Positions 26,082-34,125 of a stretch of DNA of 64,000 nt are shown here, in pieces. This DNA is from JBEVOS01 sp044226655. Its GTDB lineage: Bacteria > Pseudomonadota > Alphaproteobacteria > Caulobacterales > Aquidulcibacteraceae. The stretch is from assembly GCA_044226655.1 (NCBI GenBank), contig JBGAGO010000004.1, positions 186,001 to 250,000 of the forward strand, given 5' to 3'. The notes below the pieces were generated by a model. That model made no database searches. It saw only the letters and a list, made by a program, of their open reading frames with translations, and was not told the origin of the DNA. Each line of letters starts with the position of its first letter. Position 1 is the stretch's first letter. Position numbers and translations under genes: made by a program.

Positions 26082-26114
26082 AAAACCGCCGGCCGATGCG
26101 GGATCGGCCGGCGG
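26082..26114 (-). terminator. Rho-independent terminator of the CsgG-like gene
   Basis: A perfect 12-bp GC-rich stem (CCGCCGGCCGAT with its complement) with a 5-nt loop, followed on the minus strand by TTTTG. It starts 22 bp past the stop codon of the minus-strand gene at 26137, the right distance and orientation for an intrinsic terminator. Confidence 0.8.
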
Positions 26115-26136
26115 CTTGTCTCTCAGCTTGGGACGA

Positions 26137-27054
26137 TCAGTGCGCGGGGCGCAACAGGTCGTTGTTGACCCAGCCTTCGTTGTCGTTCTCGTCGGCCACG
26201 CGCCACCACATGCCGTCGCGCTCGCCGGTCGGATAGACGATGGAGCCGACTTGCAGCGTGCGCAGCACTTGCCCGCCATTCGGCCGCGAGCGCAGCGGCG
26301 CCGCCGCGGTCGTGACGAAGGTCTGGCGCGGCGCGGCCGCGGAAGCGTTGGAATCCAACACGCCGCCGGCTTGCACGACCAGGTTCGAATAGGCGTCGAT
26401 GAACGCCATCGTCACCACGCGGCCGATATCGGTATCGGTGTAGCCGCCGAGGCCTACGCCGCCGCCGCCGAGGAAGCCGACGCCGCCCCAGCTCCAATTG
26501 CGGTTGCGCGCATTGCCTTCGACCGAGAAGCTCTCCGTCGTGCGCACATTGGTGAGCGAGAGCGTGGTCTGCGCCGTCTGTGATTGGGTGCGCACCGCGC
26601 CGAGCGCGGCGCCGAAGCGCCCGCCAAGCATGCCGCCCAGCGCGCCGCCCATGCCGCCGCCGCCGGAATTGTTGTCCTGCGCAACGACGTCTGCGAGCAG
26701 CACGTAATCGGCGGCGCGGATCTGGCCGCCGCCCATGTTCGAGCCGCGCTGCAGCTGGCCGCCGCTGCCGAGATCGCGTTCGCGCATCGCCGCGTCGAGA
26801 CCGCGGCCGCGTTCAACCACCGTGAAGCAGCCCGATTGCTGCACCACGACGCGCAGCAGCGCCGCGGGCGGCTGGAGGCGGTAGGCCGTCCAGCCCGCGC
26901 TGTCGCCGTCCTGGATCGAAACCGTGCCAAGATTGCGCGAGCAATGCGGGACCTGCGGCGTGGTGCTTTGGGTGGCCGTCGGCTGCGCGTTCGCAGCGCC
27001 GGCCGCAAGCGTGGCGGCGAGCGCCGCGATTATGAGTTTCAGTTGGTTCTTCAT
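26137..27054 (-). CDS. CsgG/HfaB-like secreted protein with C-terminal SH3 domain
   Basis: A 305-residue exported protein from ATG 27054, with AAGGG directly upstream. A signal peptide ends near GAANAQ (about residue 24). The middle resembles the CsgG/HfaB family: SGCFTVVERGRGLDAAMRER, then AADYVLLADVVAQ, a Gly-rich segment and a late NLVVQAGGVLD. The last 60 residues form a bacterial SH3 domain (APLRSRPNGGQVLRTL to WVNNDLL). There is no lipobox, unlike true CsgG. CsgG makes an outer-membrane pore for curli; HfaB is a holdfast anchor factor in Caulobacter. Here the SH3 tail suggests wall binding. Confidence 0.8.
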   Translation of the reverse strand: MKNQLKLIIAALAATLAAGAANAQPTATQSTTPQVPHCSRNLGTVSIQDGDSAGWTAYRLQPPAALLRVVVQQSGCFTVVERGRGLDAAMRERDLGSGGQLQRGSNMGGGQIRAADYVLLADVVAQDNNSGGGGMGGALGGMLGGRFGAALGAVRTQSQTAQTTLSLTNVRTTESFSVEGNARNRNWSWGGVGFLGGGGVGLGGYTDTDIGRVVTMAFIDAYSNLVVQAGGVLDSNASAAAPRQTFVTTAAAPLRSRPNGGQVLRTLQVGSIVYPTGERDGMWWRVADENDNEGWVNNDLLRPAH

Positions 27055-27191
27055 CGCCCTTCCCCAATAGGACCACGCTTTGCGTGCGTGGCGGATCACC
27101 GTCCTCAAGAGCCGGGTTAGCATGGTCGGCCCGGACGGTCACCGAGATTTCTTGCGATCCCGTCATGAGCGCCCGCTGAACGAAAGGCCCT

Positions 27192-28436
27192 CTAAAGCCG
27201 CTTTGGCGGGTATCCCGAGCGGGTCAAGGCCTGAATGATCTCTTCGGTGTGATGCGCGTCACGGGTCTCGATCTCGATGTCGAACTCGGCGCCCTTCGCC
27301 GGCACGTCGAGCGCATAGCGGCGATGTTCGACCGAGATGATGTTGGCGCCCTCTTCGCCGAGCACGCGCGAGACATTGGCTAAGAGCCCCGGCCGGTCGT
27401 CGCCCGTGAAGCGCAGATTGGCGATGCGGCCATCGCGGATCAGCGAGCGCGTCAGCACGCTGGCCAAGAGCCGCGTATCGATATTGCCGCCGGTGAGGAT
27501 GAGCCCGCATTTCTTGCCGCGGAATTTGTCGGGATAGGCCAGCAGCGCCGCCAGCGAGGCCGCGCCCGCGCCTTCGACGACGGTCTTCTCGACATTGCAC
27601 AGGAGCGCGATCGCGCGTTCCAGATAAGGCTCCTCGATCAGCACCACTTCGTCGATCAGCGGGCGCGCGACCTCATAGGCCAGATCGCCGACCTGCTTGA
27701 CGGCGATGCCTTCCGCGATGGTCTGGCCGCCGGCGCGCGGCGTCTGCCCACGCATCCGCGCCGTGAACGAGGGATACATCGCCGGCTCCACGCCCACGAT
27801 GCGGATGTCTGGCTTCAAATGGCGCGCCGCGGTCGACACGCCCGAGATCAGCCCGCCGCCGCCGATCTGCACCAGCAGCACGTCGAGATCGGGCGCATCG
27901 GCGAGCATTTCGAGCGCCAGCGTGCCCTGCCCGCTCATCACGTCCGGGTCGTTGAAGGCGTGCACGAACACCAGATTGCGCGCGTCGCGAATTTCGAGCG
28001 CGTACTGATACGCCTCGTCGTAGGTTTCGCCCTTGAGCACGACCTCGGCGCCGTGTTCGCGCGTCTGCTGCACCTTCACGAACGGCGTGTTCACCGGCAT
28101 CACGATGGTGACCGGAATGCCGAGATTTTGGCCGTGATAGGCGAGGCCCTGCGCGTGATTGCCGGCCGAGGCGGCGATCACGCCGCGCTTGCGCTCTTCC
28201 GCCGTCAGCTGGAGCAGCCGATTGAGGGCGCCGCGCTCCTTATAGGAGGCGGTGTATTGCAGGTTCTCGAATTTGAGCCAGACCTCGGCCGCGCCGGTAA
28301 TCCGCGCCAAAGTATGGGACGGGCGCATCGGCGTGCGCTCGATCCGCCCCGCAAGGCGCTGGGCGGCTTCGACAATCTGCTCATAGGTGACGGCCGGCGC
28401 GGCGTTGCGCGCATTGGCCTGGGCTTGGTCCGGCAT
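27192..28436 (-). CDS. ilvA: Threonine ammonia-lyase with C-terminal ACT domain
   Basis: A 414-residue PLP enzyme. The cofactor lysine is in YTASYKERGALNRLL; the PLP phosphate loop is IGGGGLISGVS. The last 80 residues are an ACT domain (LRFTGDDRPGLLANVSRVLG), so it is the shorter class with a single ACT domain, not the E. coli biosynthetic form with two. It converts threonine to 2-oxobutanoate for isoleucine synthesis or threonine breakdown. ATG 28436 is chosen, but neither it nor a TTG at 28475 has a clear ribosome-binding site. A hairpin sits immediately upstream. Confidence 0.92.
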   Translation of the reverse strand: MPDQAQANARNAAPAVTYEQIVEAAQRLAGRIERTPMRPSHTLARITGAAEVWLKFENLQYTASYKERGALNRLLQLTAEERKRGVIAASAGNHAQGLAYHGQNLGIPVTIVMPVNTPFVKVQQTREHGAEVVLKGETYDEAYQYALEIRDARNLVFVHAFNDPDVMSGQGTLALEMLADAPDLDVLLVQIGGGGLISGVSTAARHLKPDIRIVGVEPAMYPSFTARMRGQTPRAGGQTIAEGIAVKQVGDLAYEVARPLIDEVVLIEEPYLERAIALLCNVEKTVVEGAGAASLAALLAYPDKFRGKKCGLILTGGNIDTRLLASVLTRSLIRDGRIANLRFTGDDRPGLLANVSRVLGEEGANIISVEHRRYALDVPAKGAEFDIEIETRDAHHTEEIIQALTRSGYPPKRL

Positions 28437-28469
28437 AAGGGGCGCGACCCTAAAGGGCGTCGGCCCCTT
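28437..28469 (-). promoter_or_regulatory. Nested hairpin immediately before the ilvA start
   Basis: An outer stem AAGGGGC/GCCCCTT encloses a second stem CGACCC..GGGCGTCG (with small mismatches) and ends exactly at the base before the chosen ilvA ATG. It would hide the initiation region of the messenger. It could be a translation-control hairpin or the processed 3' end of the upstream lipoprotein transcript. Confidence 0.4.
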
Positions 28470-28491
28470 ATTCAATGAAGCCGCCCACCCC

Positions 28492-29082
28492 TTACAAGTG
28501 GAGCGCCGTGAGCATCTGCGTCTTGGTTTCCGCGCTCAGATCGTCGGCGTCGTTGATGAAATCGCGGGCCTCGGCCTCGCTGGCGCCGCCGATGCGGACC
28601 ACGGCGCGGTCGGCGTCGTCGATATTGATATGGGCGTGGTCGTTGATCTTGGCGGCGGCCTCCGCCGTCCCGTGATCGTCGCCATTGGTGTCCTCGGCGT
28701 CGATCAGCACCTCCTTGCCGCCCGTGTTGAGCGCGATGCGAACGCGGTCGCCGTTCTCGCCATGGTCCTGGCCGACGATGGAGAACTCGAAGCCGGGCAG
28801 GCGCACCGAGACCGGGGCCTCGGAGGACGGGCCCATGACGCCGAGCTGGGCGTCGACCCGCTGGCGCGCGTCCGCCACATCCACAAGCTGAGAGGCGCCC
28901 TCATGCGTGCGGGCCGCGACCGCGCGGCCATCCGAATGCGTCACCAGATAGACGACGTCCGCGCCGTCCGAGACGACCTGGAGCGTAAAGCCCTGCACGG
29001 GCGGGCTGGTCGGCCCCGTCGTCTGGCCCGAACACCCCGCCAAGGCGAGCGCGCCCGCCAACACCATCGCAAACACCCGCAT
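28492..29082 (-). CDS. Hypothetical lipoprotein
   Basis: A 196-residue protein from ATG 29082 (an in-frame extension to 29448 is antisense shadow of the DUF433 gene). It starts MRVFAMVLAGALALAGCSG with a clean lipobox (LAGC) at about residue 17. The rest is a soluble beta-rich domain (FTLQVVSDGADVVYLVTHSD; SVRLPGFEFSIVGQ) ending in an acidic, helical tail with DAEDTNGDDHG and several Asp/Glu. No family is recognised. It lies 55 bp upstream of ilvA on the same strand and is divergent from the DUF433 gene. Confidence 0.8.
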   Translation of the reverse strand: MRVFAMVLAGALALAGCSGQTTGPTSPPVQGFTLQVVSDGADVVYLVTHSDGRAVAARTHEGASQLVDVADARQRVDAQLGVMGPSSEAPVSVRLPGFEFSIVGQDHGENGDRVRIALNTGGKEVLIDAEDTNGDDHGTAEAAAKINDHAHINIDDADRAVVRIGGASEAEARDFINDADDLSAETKTQMLTALHL

Positions 29083-29196
29083 GGCTCCGCCTCCAATCCT
29101 GGGTTCCGCCAGAGAGATGCGCCGAATTGCGTTTCCGGATGCGACTTTTGTGCAACCGGGGGCGCCATTTACCCTCGTCCATGTTATAAGCTTGTC

Positions 29197-29460
29197 ATGC
29201 CACCCCTCACTGGACACCCCCGCATTTCGAAGGACCCGGAGACCCTCACGGGCCTGCCGCGCATCACCGGCACCCGCATCGGCGTGGACCTCATCAAGCG
29301 CAATGTCGCCGCCGGCATGTCGAAGGACATGCTGCTGAAGGTTTATCCACAGCTGACGCGCGAAGACATCGACGCCGCGCTCGCCTATGGCGAGCCCTTC
29401 TCGCCGCCGAAGCCGACCAATTTCCGCCGCCCTGCCCCGCAGGATCACGAAGACGTCTGA
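29197..29460 (+). CDS. DUF433-type small protein
   Basis: An 87-residue protein from ATG 29197. It carries the DUF433 pattern: hPRISKDPETLTGLPRITGT followed by RIGVDLIKRNVAAGMSKDML, then YPQLTREDIDAALAYG. This helical domain is found in proteins often described as antitoxins next to DUF5615 nucleases, but no partner toxin gene is adjacent here. A Pro-rich tail follows. No strong ribosome-binding site is visible, so initiation may be leaderless. The divergent neighbour is the lipoprotein gene at 28492. Confidence 0.85.
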   Translation: MPPLTGHPRISKDPETLTGLPRITGTRIGVDLIKRNVAAGMSKDMLLKVYPQLTREDIDAALAYGEPFSPPKPTNFRRPAPQDHEDV

Positions 29461-29501
29461 GCCCGGCGGGCCGGATTTCCGTTTAGGTCAGGCCAGAGCG
29501 C

Positions 29502-29522
29502 GCCGCCTCGCAACGAGGCGGC
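29502..29522. other. 9-bp hairpin after the DUF433 gene
   Basis: A perfect stem GCCGCCTCG / CGAGGCGGC with a CAA loop, 42 bp past the DUF433 stop. There is no T-run, so it is a transcript-end or stability hairpin at best. Confidence 0.35.
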
Positions 29523-29619
29523 CGCCGCAGACGCGCGCTTGGCCCTTCGCCGGCGGCCTCAATCTATCGGACACCTCCTCGCGCTCTGATAGAGTGCGCG
29601 CAATAGCAGGGGGAGGCGC

Positions 29620-30756
29620 ATGAAGCGCATTGCGATCTTTTGCGACGGCACCTGGGCCGAGCCGAACAGCCCGACGCCGACGAACGTCTATTTCCTGTCG
29701 CAATGCGTCGCCGACAGCGACGGCGCCATTCAGCAGCATCACCATTATTTCCCCGGCGTCGGCGTGCAAACCAATGTGCTGAGCGGCGGCATCTGGGGCG
29801 AAGGCCTCGATCTCAAAGTGCTCGAAGCCTATCGCTGGCTGTGCGGGGCCTATCAGCTCGGCGACGATATTTTCGTGTTCGGCTTCAGCCGCGGCGCCTA
29901 CACGGCGCGCAGCCTCGTGGGCCTCATGCGCACTTGCGGCGTGCTCAGCGGCGCAAATGTCGAGCGCGCCGCCGAAGCCATGGAAATCTATCGCCAGCGC
30001 GGCGGCGGACCGGACACCCAGCGCGCCCGCGATTTTCGCGCCCGCTATGCCGAAGCCTCCGTCGATCCCGCGCTGATCGCGGCGCGGCGCGAAGATCAGC
30101 CAAGCGGCGAGTCCAATCCGCACATGTTGCGCGTGCGCTATCTCGGCATCTGGGACACGGTCGGCGCGCTCGGCGTGCCCGAGCTCGTGCCGCTGTCGCG
30201 CCATTTCATGGACAAGTACCGCTTCCATGATTGCGCGCTGTCGCGCCATGTCGAATACGCGCGCCACGCCGTCGCGATCGACGAATATCGCACCGCCTTC
30301 GCACCGACTTTGTGGTCGCGTGAAAGCATCGCCGAAATCAACGCCATTCACCGCGAACAGCGCGTCGAACAGGATTGGTTTCCCGGCGATCACGGCTCGG
30401 TCGGCGGCGGCGGGGAATTCCGGCAATTGTCGAACGCGTCCCTGCTCTGGATCGCGGAAGGCGCCGAACGCGCGGGCCTCAAGCTCAAGCGCACGCCCGA
30501 TACCGAGCTCGGCAAATGCGTCGCCGGCCAGGACCCGGTGAACGGCCCGCTGCGCAACACGCGCAACGACACGTTGCTGCTGCGTCTGCGCGGCCAGGGC
30601 GCCCGCGCCGACGGCCCGCGGGTCCGCGCCGATCTCAGCGGCAGCGCCGTGCGGCGCCTCTACGAGAACCGCGGCTATCTCACCGATGCCGGCCAGGAGA
30701 CCGGCTGGCGCAAGCAGACGCTCAACGTCGCGCTCCGCACGATGGGGCTTGGCTGA
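29620..30756 (+). CDS. DUF2235 alpha/beta-hydrolase domain protein
   Basis: A 378-residue protein. It begins KRIAIFCDGTWAEPNSPTPT, the first conserved block of DUF2235, followed by YFPGVGVQTNVLSGGIWGEG and the nucleophile elbow VFGFSRGAYTARSLVGL, with FLGI/DTVGALG-like sequence (YLGIWDTVGALGVP) and WFPGDHGSVGGG carrying the late catalytic residues. The family includes uncharacterised hydrolases and the Tle1-type phospholipase effectors of type VI secretion. No secretion genes or immunity gene are adjacent, so a housekeeping or cytoplasmic lipase role is equally possible. GGGGGAGGCGC precedes the ATG. Confidence 0.9.
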   Translation: MKRIAIFCDGTWAEPNSPTPTNVYFLSQCVADSDGAIQQHHHYFPGVGVQTNVLSGGIWGEGLDLKVLEAYRWLCGAYQLGDDIFVFGFSRGAYTARSLVGLMRTCGVLSGANVERAAEAMEIYRQRGGGPDTQRARDFRARYAEASVDPALIAARREDQPSGESNPHMLRVRYLGIWDTVGALGVPELVPLSRHFMDKYRFHDCALSRHVEYARHAVAIDEYRTAFAPTLWSRESIAEINAIHREQRVEQDWFPGDHGSVGGGGEFRQLSNASLLWIAEGAERAGLKLKRTPDTELGKCVAGQDPVNGPLRNTRNDTLLLRLRGQGARADGPRVRADLSGSAVRRLYENRGYLTDAGQETGWRKQTLNVALRTMGLG

Positions 30757-30852
30757 GCGGCGGGCTTTTGGCGTGCGGCGCGGGCGCGCATGCTTGCGCG
30801 GGATCAATGCCGCGCACGGCGCGTTTTGCTGCGATGAGCCGAGGAGCAGGAC

Positions 30853-31104
30853 ATGAGCGAACATCATCTGGACCGCGCCCTGGCAGAAGAATTCGCCGGC
30901 GAGGAAGAAACCATCCACCAGCTCAAGACGCGCGACGCCGCGTTTCGCGAGCTGATGGAGCGCAATCATTTCCTCTGGGCGGAGATTCAGAAAATCCAGG
31001 CGCAGCTGGAGCCGGCCGAACAGGCGCGCCGCGAACAGCTGGAGCGCCAGCGCCTCGTTTTGCTCGACGATATCGCGACGCGCATCCGGGCGGCGAAAGG
31101 CTAA
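30853..31104 (+). CDS. YdcH/DUF465-family small helical protein
   Basis: An 83-residue, highly charged helical protein (HHLDRALAEEFAGEEETIHQ; FRELMERNHFLWAEIQKIQA). The pattern of a coiled-coil hairpin with a central NHFLWAEI block matches DUF465 proteins, which are common in Proteobacteria and of unknown function. It lies 96 bp after the DUF2235 gene on the same strand. It is soluble, with no signal. Confidence 0.85.
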   Translation: MSEHHLDRALAEEFAGEEETIHQLKTRDAAFRELMERNHFLWAEIQKIQAQLEPAEQARREQLERQRLVLLDDIATRIRAAKG

Positions 31105-31111
31105 GGCGCCT

Positions 31112-31360
31112 CTAGTGCGTGCGCTCGAAGCGCACCACGCCCGATTCCTGACTCACATAAGCGACGCGGTATCCCGCTTTCATCCATGCTTGCGCGTGGC
31201 TGTGATGGCCCGGATTGTCATTGGCCCAGAACGCGCGATGCACGTGCGCGCTTTTCGGCAGGCTGGCGCCGATAATCTCTTCGATTTCCTCGAACGACAG
31301 CATTTCCGGCCGGCCGCGACGACGCTCCAAATGAGCCTGCAACGGTTCGTACTTGCGCAC
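31112..31360 (-). CDS. Small DUF7662-like protein
   Basis: An 82-residue protein with a GTG start at 31360 (MRKYEPLQAHLERRRG after initiation). The segment MLSFEEIEEIIGASLPKSAH followed by FWANDNPGHHSHAQAWMKAG is a recognisable pattern of small proteins often found alone or beside restriction or toxin genes. The conserved WANDN..H.QAW core suggests a nucleic-acid or ligand-binding fold. It is convergent with the YdcH-like gene with an 7-bp gap. Function is unknown. Confidence 0.75.
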   Translation of the reverse strand: MRKYEPLQAHLERRRGRPEMLSFEEIEEIIGASLPKSAHVHRAFWANDNPGHHSHAQAWMKAGYRVAYVSQESGVVRFERTH

Positions 31361-31486
31361 CGACCTGCTCCCGCACCACCGCACCAGCGGCATCCGGGTC
31401 CTGTCACATAAACTGATTTGCCCCCTGGGGATAGAATCGGTCTGTATCGATTCGGATGCGGAGCGATGCGCGCTGAGCGCGCGTCG

Positions 31487-32284
31487 TCAGGCCGGCGTTT
31501 TCGCGCCGGGATGCTCGCCCGGGCGCTGCGGCAGAATGAGGATCAACGCCAGCATCGCCGCGCCGAGAACAAGCGACGCTAACGGACGGCTGAGATTGAG
31601 GCCGCCATGATCGAGCGGCTTGTCCAGAAAATCGCCGACCGTGGCGCCGAGCGGGCGCGTGAGAATAAAGGCCGCCCAAAACAGCGCGACCCGCGAAATC
31701 CTGGTCCAGAAATAAAGCGCCGCGAGGATCGCCAAGGCGCTTCCGAACAGAAGCGCGCCGCCCAAATAGCCAAGATCGAGCGCGCCGGTCGTCGCAGCAG
31801 GATCGTCCGCGCCCGCCGCCATCCAATCGCCAAGCGCGGTGCCGAGCGTCTGCGAGAACGTGATCGTCGTCCAATAGAACATCTCGACCTTCGGCGTGTT
31901 GACAGTATCGACCGAGATCGTGCGCTCCGACCAATACCAAACGCCGAGGCTCGCGAGCACGCAGAAGAACAAGAGCGTCGAGCCACCGAGATAACCAACG
32001 CCCAGCGAACGATCGGCGAAATCGGCCATCGTCGTGCCCGCCGTCGTCGATGCGACGATCGTCGCCCAATACAGCAAAGGGTGAAACGCTTTTGCCCTGA
32101 TCTGCGCGAACACAAGCGCAATCAACACGGCCAGAAACAGCGCCGAACTCGCCAGATAGCCCCAATTCATCGTCATCGACAGCGTATCGCCGCCGGTTTC
32201 GCCCAGCGTCGTCGCGATGATCTTGATGATCCAGAAGCCGAGCGTAACAGCCGGCACTTTGCTCAGTACTTTTTGCGCGTCCAT
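31487..32284 (-). CDS. COG4705-type membrane protein with internal repeats
   Basis: A 265-residue polytopic protein with about eight helices. Four related short motifs recur at the start of helix pairs: KIIATTLGETGGD, TTAGTTMADFADR, FSQTLGTALGDW and TRPLGATVGDFLDK, each with a conserved Thr/Gly and Asp. This internal repeat pattern is the mark of the COG4705 / DUF347 family of uncharacterised membrane proteins. The conserved acidic residue inside each repeat suggests cation transport, but this is inference. It is 12 bp downstream of the outer-membrane protein gene and shares its transcript. Confidence 0.85.
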   Translation of the reverse strand: MDAQKVLSKVPAVTLGFWIIKIIATTLGETGGDTLSMTMNWGYLASSALFLAVLIALVFAQIRAKAFHPLLYWATIVASTTAGTTMADFADRSLGVGYLGGSTLLFFCVLASLGVWYWSERTISVDTVNTPKVEMFYWTTITFSQTLGTALGDWMAAGADDPAATTGALDLGYLGGALLFGSALAILAALYFWTRISRVALFWAAFILTRPLGATVGDFLDKPLDHGGLNLSRPLASLVLGAAMLALILILPQRPGEHPGAKTPA

Positions 32285-32296
32285 GGCCGTTCCGCG

Positions 32297-33034
32297 TTAG
32301 AAAGTGAGGAGAATGGAGGTGTAGAGCGCCGTTCGCGCGGTTTCGTCGCGATGCTGCACGCCTTGGCCGAGATAGCCGAGCACGTGCAGGCGCTCGCTCA
32401 CATCATAGGTCGCGCCGACGCCCAGCGTTGTGGACGCAGCCCCGCCCTTCACGTCCGCGGTTTGATGAAACACCTCGCCGCCGAGGCGCAGATGCTCGCC
32501 GATGCTGTGCGTGTAGGCCCAACCCAGCTGGCAATAATCCTGCGATCCGCCGCCGCGATTGAGCGCGCAGCCGCCGCCGCCGAAGGTCGACCAAGTCTCG
32601 CCGTTTCGTCCCACCCAAATCGGCAGCAGCAAAGCCGCGTGATGATCGCCGAGATCGGAATCCGTGGGCAGGAAGAGTCGCGGAAACACCGCCACGTTCC
32701 AGCCTGACTCTTCCTGATGTACGAATTGATATTTGGCGGCGAGCTCTATGTTGCCGAGGCCGTGTTGAGCCTCTTCGCCATCCGCATGCTCCCAATTGAT
32801 CGGCAGGGTCGCCGTCAGCTGAAGATGCGCGCCGCCCCCATAATTGAAATCGACGCCGAAGGCGCCGCTATTTCCGTCCCGCGCGTGCTCGCGCGCGGCG
32901 AACCCGTAAATCTCATAGGTTCCCAACGGCGTGGGATCTGGATCATCGGTGAGAAAGGGCGGCCCGGCATAGGCAGGCGCGGCCAAAGCGAAGCAAAGCG
33001 CGGCGACGGCATACGGGATTTTCCGTTTCGACAC
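32297..33034 (-). CDS. Outer-membrane protein, porin-like
   Basis: A 245-residue exported beta-rich protein. The signal peptide MSKRKIPYAVAALCFALAAP ends at AYAG. Mature sequence GPPFLTDDPDPTPLGTYEIY starts a barrel of about 10-12 strands that ends TALYTSILLTF with a C-terminal Phe. The PPFLTDDPDP start is typical of the MetA-pathway/transporter family of outer-membrane channels. With the COG4705 membrane protein gene 12 bp downstream, it may form an envelope-spanning uptake pair. It is divergent from padR across 51 bp, so PadR is a candidate regulator. Confidence 0.8.
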   Translation of the reverse strand: MSKRKIPYAVAALCFALAAPAYAGPPFLTDDPDPTPLGTYEIYGFAAREHARDGNSGAFGVDFNYGGGAHLQLTATLPINWEHADGEEAQHGLGNIELAAKYQFVHQEESGWNVAVFPRLFLPTDSDLGDHHAALLLPIWVGRNGETWSTFGGGGCALNRGGGSQDYCQLGWAYTHSIGEHLRLGGEVFHQTADVKGGAASTTLGVGATYDVSERLHVLGYLGQGVQHRDETARTALYTSILLTF

Positions 33035-33085
33035 CTATAGAATCCCCGCTTGACGCTTTGCAACGTATACTTAGATCATCTAGGC

Positions 33086-33403
33086 ATGAATGAAAACCCC
33101 CGCGGACATTTGGATTTGCTGCTGCTCGCCGTGCTCAAGACAGGCCCGGCGCACGGCTACGCGATCGTCTCCTCGCTGAGCGAGCGCAGCGGCGGCGTGT
33201 GCGATTTTCCGGAAGGCACGGTATATCCGGCGCTGCAGAAGCTGGAGCGCGAGTCGCTTGTGGCGTCCGAATGGGAGCACGATGGCGCGCGCAAGCGCCG
33301 CATCTATCGGCTCACACGCGCAGGTCACGCGGCTTTGGCGAAGAAGGCGGACTCCTGGAGGCGCACCGCGCTGGGCGTTCAAGCCATCCTGGCTTGGGAG
33401 TAA
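33086..33403 (+). CDS. PadR-family transcriptional regulator
   Basis: A 105-residue winged-helix regulator from ATG 33086. The domain runs through HLDLLLLAVLKTGPAHGYAI, EGTVYPALQKLERESLVASE and RRIYRLTRAGHAAL, the order expected of PadR. It lacks the long C-terminal helix of larger members (sub-family of short PadRs). The gene follows an AT-rich GTATACTTAG segment, the kind of site PadR proteins often bind upstream of themselves. It is followed after 3 bp by a HAAS-domain membrane protein, a standard pairing. Confidence 0.93.
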   Translation: MNENPRGHLDLLLLAVLKTGPAHGYAIVSSLSERSGGVCDFPEGTVYPALQKLERESLVASEWEHDGARKRRIYRLTRAGHAALAKKADSWRRTALGVQAILAWE

Positions 33404-33406
33404 GGC

Positions 33407-34093
33407 ATGATCGATACGATTGACGGCTATCTCGATCGCCTGTTCGACCTTCTCGCCGGCTCCGGCCCGCTGGGCCGCCGGCTCTATTCCGAAGCGGAAG
33501 TACATCTCGAAGAAGCGGCCGCGCTAGGCGTCGCGGCGGGGCGCAGCCGCGCCGAAGCAGAGCGCGCCGCCATCGCGCGCTTTGGCGCGCCCGAGGACAT
33601 CGCGCATGCATCCATCAAGCTCGGCGCGCTGTCGCCGCAAGCGGCGTTGACGCGCATTTTCGCCGCCGCATGGCTCATGGGCGCAACGGCCTGCCTCGTC
33701 ATCTGCACGATGGGCTTGCTCAAAGCGCCGCTCGAACAATTCGCCGGCCTCGCGGATGAATCAGCGGCAGCGCGCGAGATTGAAACGCTCGCATCTGCGC
33801 CGTTGGCGGTCGGGTTGTTCGGCCTGCTCCTCTTGGCGGCGTTCTGGCTTGCGCAAAGATCGCGGACGTTTCGGCCTTTCGCTCAACTGCCAAACGCGGC
33901 GATGGTTTCGGCCGCCGGCGCCGTCGGATTTGGCGGGATCGGCCTGGTGCTCTTCGCCTACGGCCTTTACGGCCTCGCCGCCGGTCAGCACGACGAGGTC
34001 GTCGATCATCTTGCTGAAGGCCTCGCCGGCATCAGCGCAGGCCTCATGTTCCTGCCTCAAGCCTGGCGCCATCTCACGCTCGCGCGGGACTAA
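33407..34093 (+). CDS. HAAS/permease-prefix-domain membrane protein
   Basis: A 228-residue protein. The N-terminal helical domain (YLDRLFDLLAGSGPLGRRLY, EVHLEEAAALGVAAGRSRAE, ERAAIARFGAPEDIA) is the HAAS signalling / permease prefix domain that is habitually encoded next to PadR. Four hydrophobic segments follow at about 82-105, 130-150, 165-190 and 200-218. It probably senses or transmits a signal controlled by PadR; no enzyme motif is visible. It is convergent with the TetR gene. Confidence 0.85.
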   Translation: MIDTIDGYLDRLFDLLAGSGPLGRRLYSEAEVHLEEAAALGVAAGRSRAEAERAAIARFGAPEDIAHASIKLGALSPQAALTRIFAAAWLMGATACLVICTMGLLKAPLEQFAGLADESAAAREIETLASAPLAVGLFGLLLLAAFWLAQRSRTFRPFAQLPNAAMVSAAGAVGFGGIGLVLFAYGLYGLAAGQHDEVVDHLAEGLAGISAGLMFLPQAWRHLTLARD

Positions 34094-34125
34094 GCGACAC
34101 GAAGCGCTGGCCCTCCCTGCCGTCC

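Noticed and set aside
29197..29460. DUF433 gene as an antitoxin of a toxin-antitoxin pair
   Set aside because: No DUF5615 or other small toxin-like gene is adjacent; the neighbours are a lipoprotein gene and a DUF2235 gene.
29620..30756. DUF2235 protein as a type VI secretion phospholipase effector
   Set aside because: No VgrG, PAAR, immunity or other secretion genes are in the window, and the family also contains non-secreted hydrolases.
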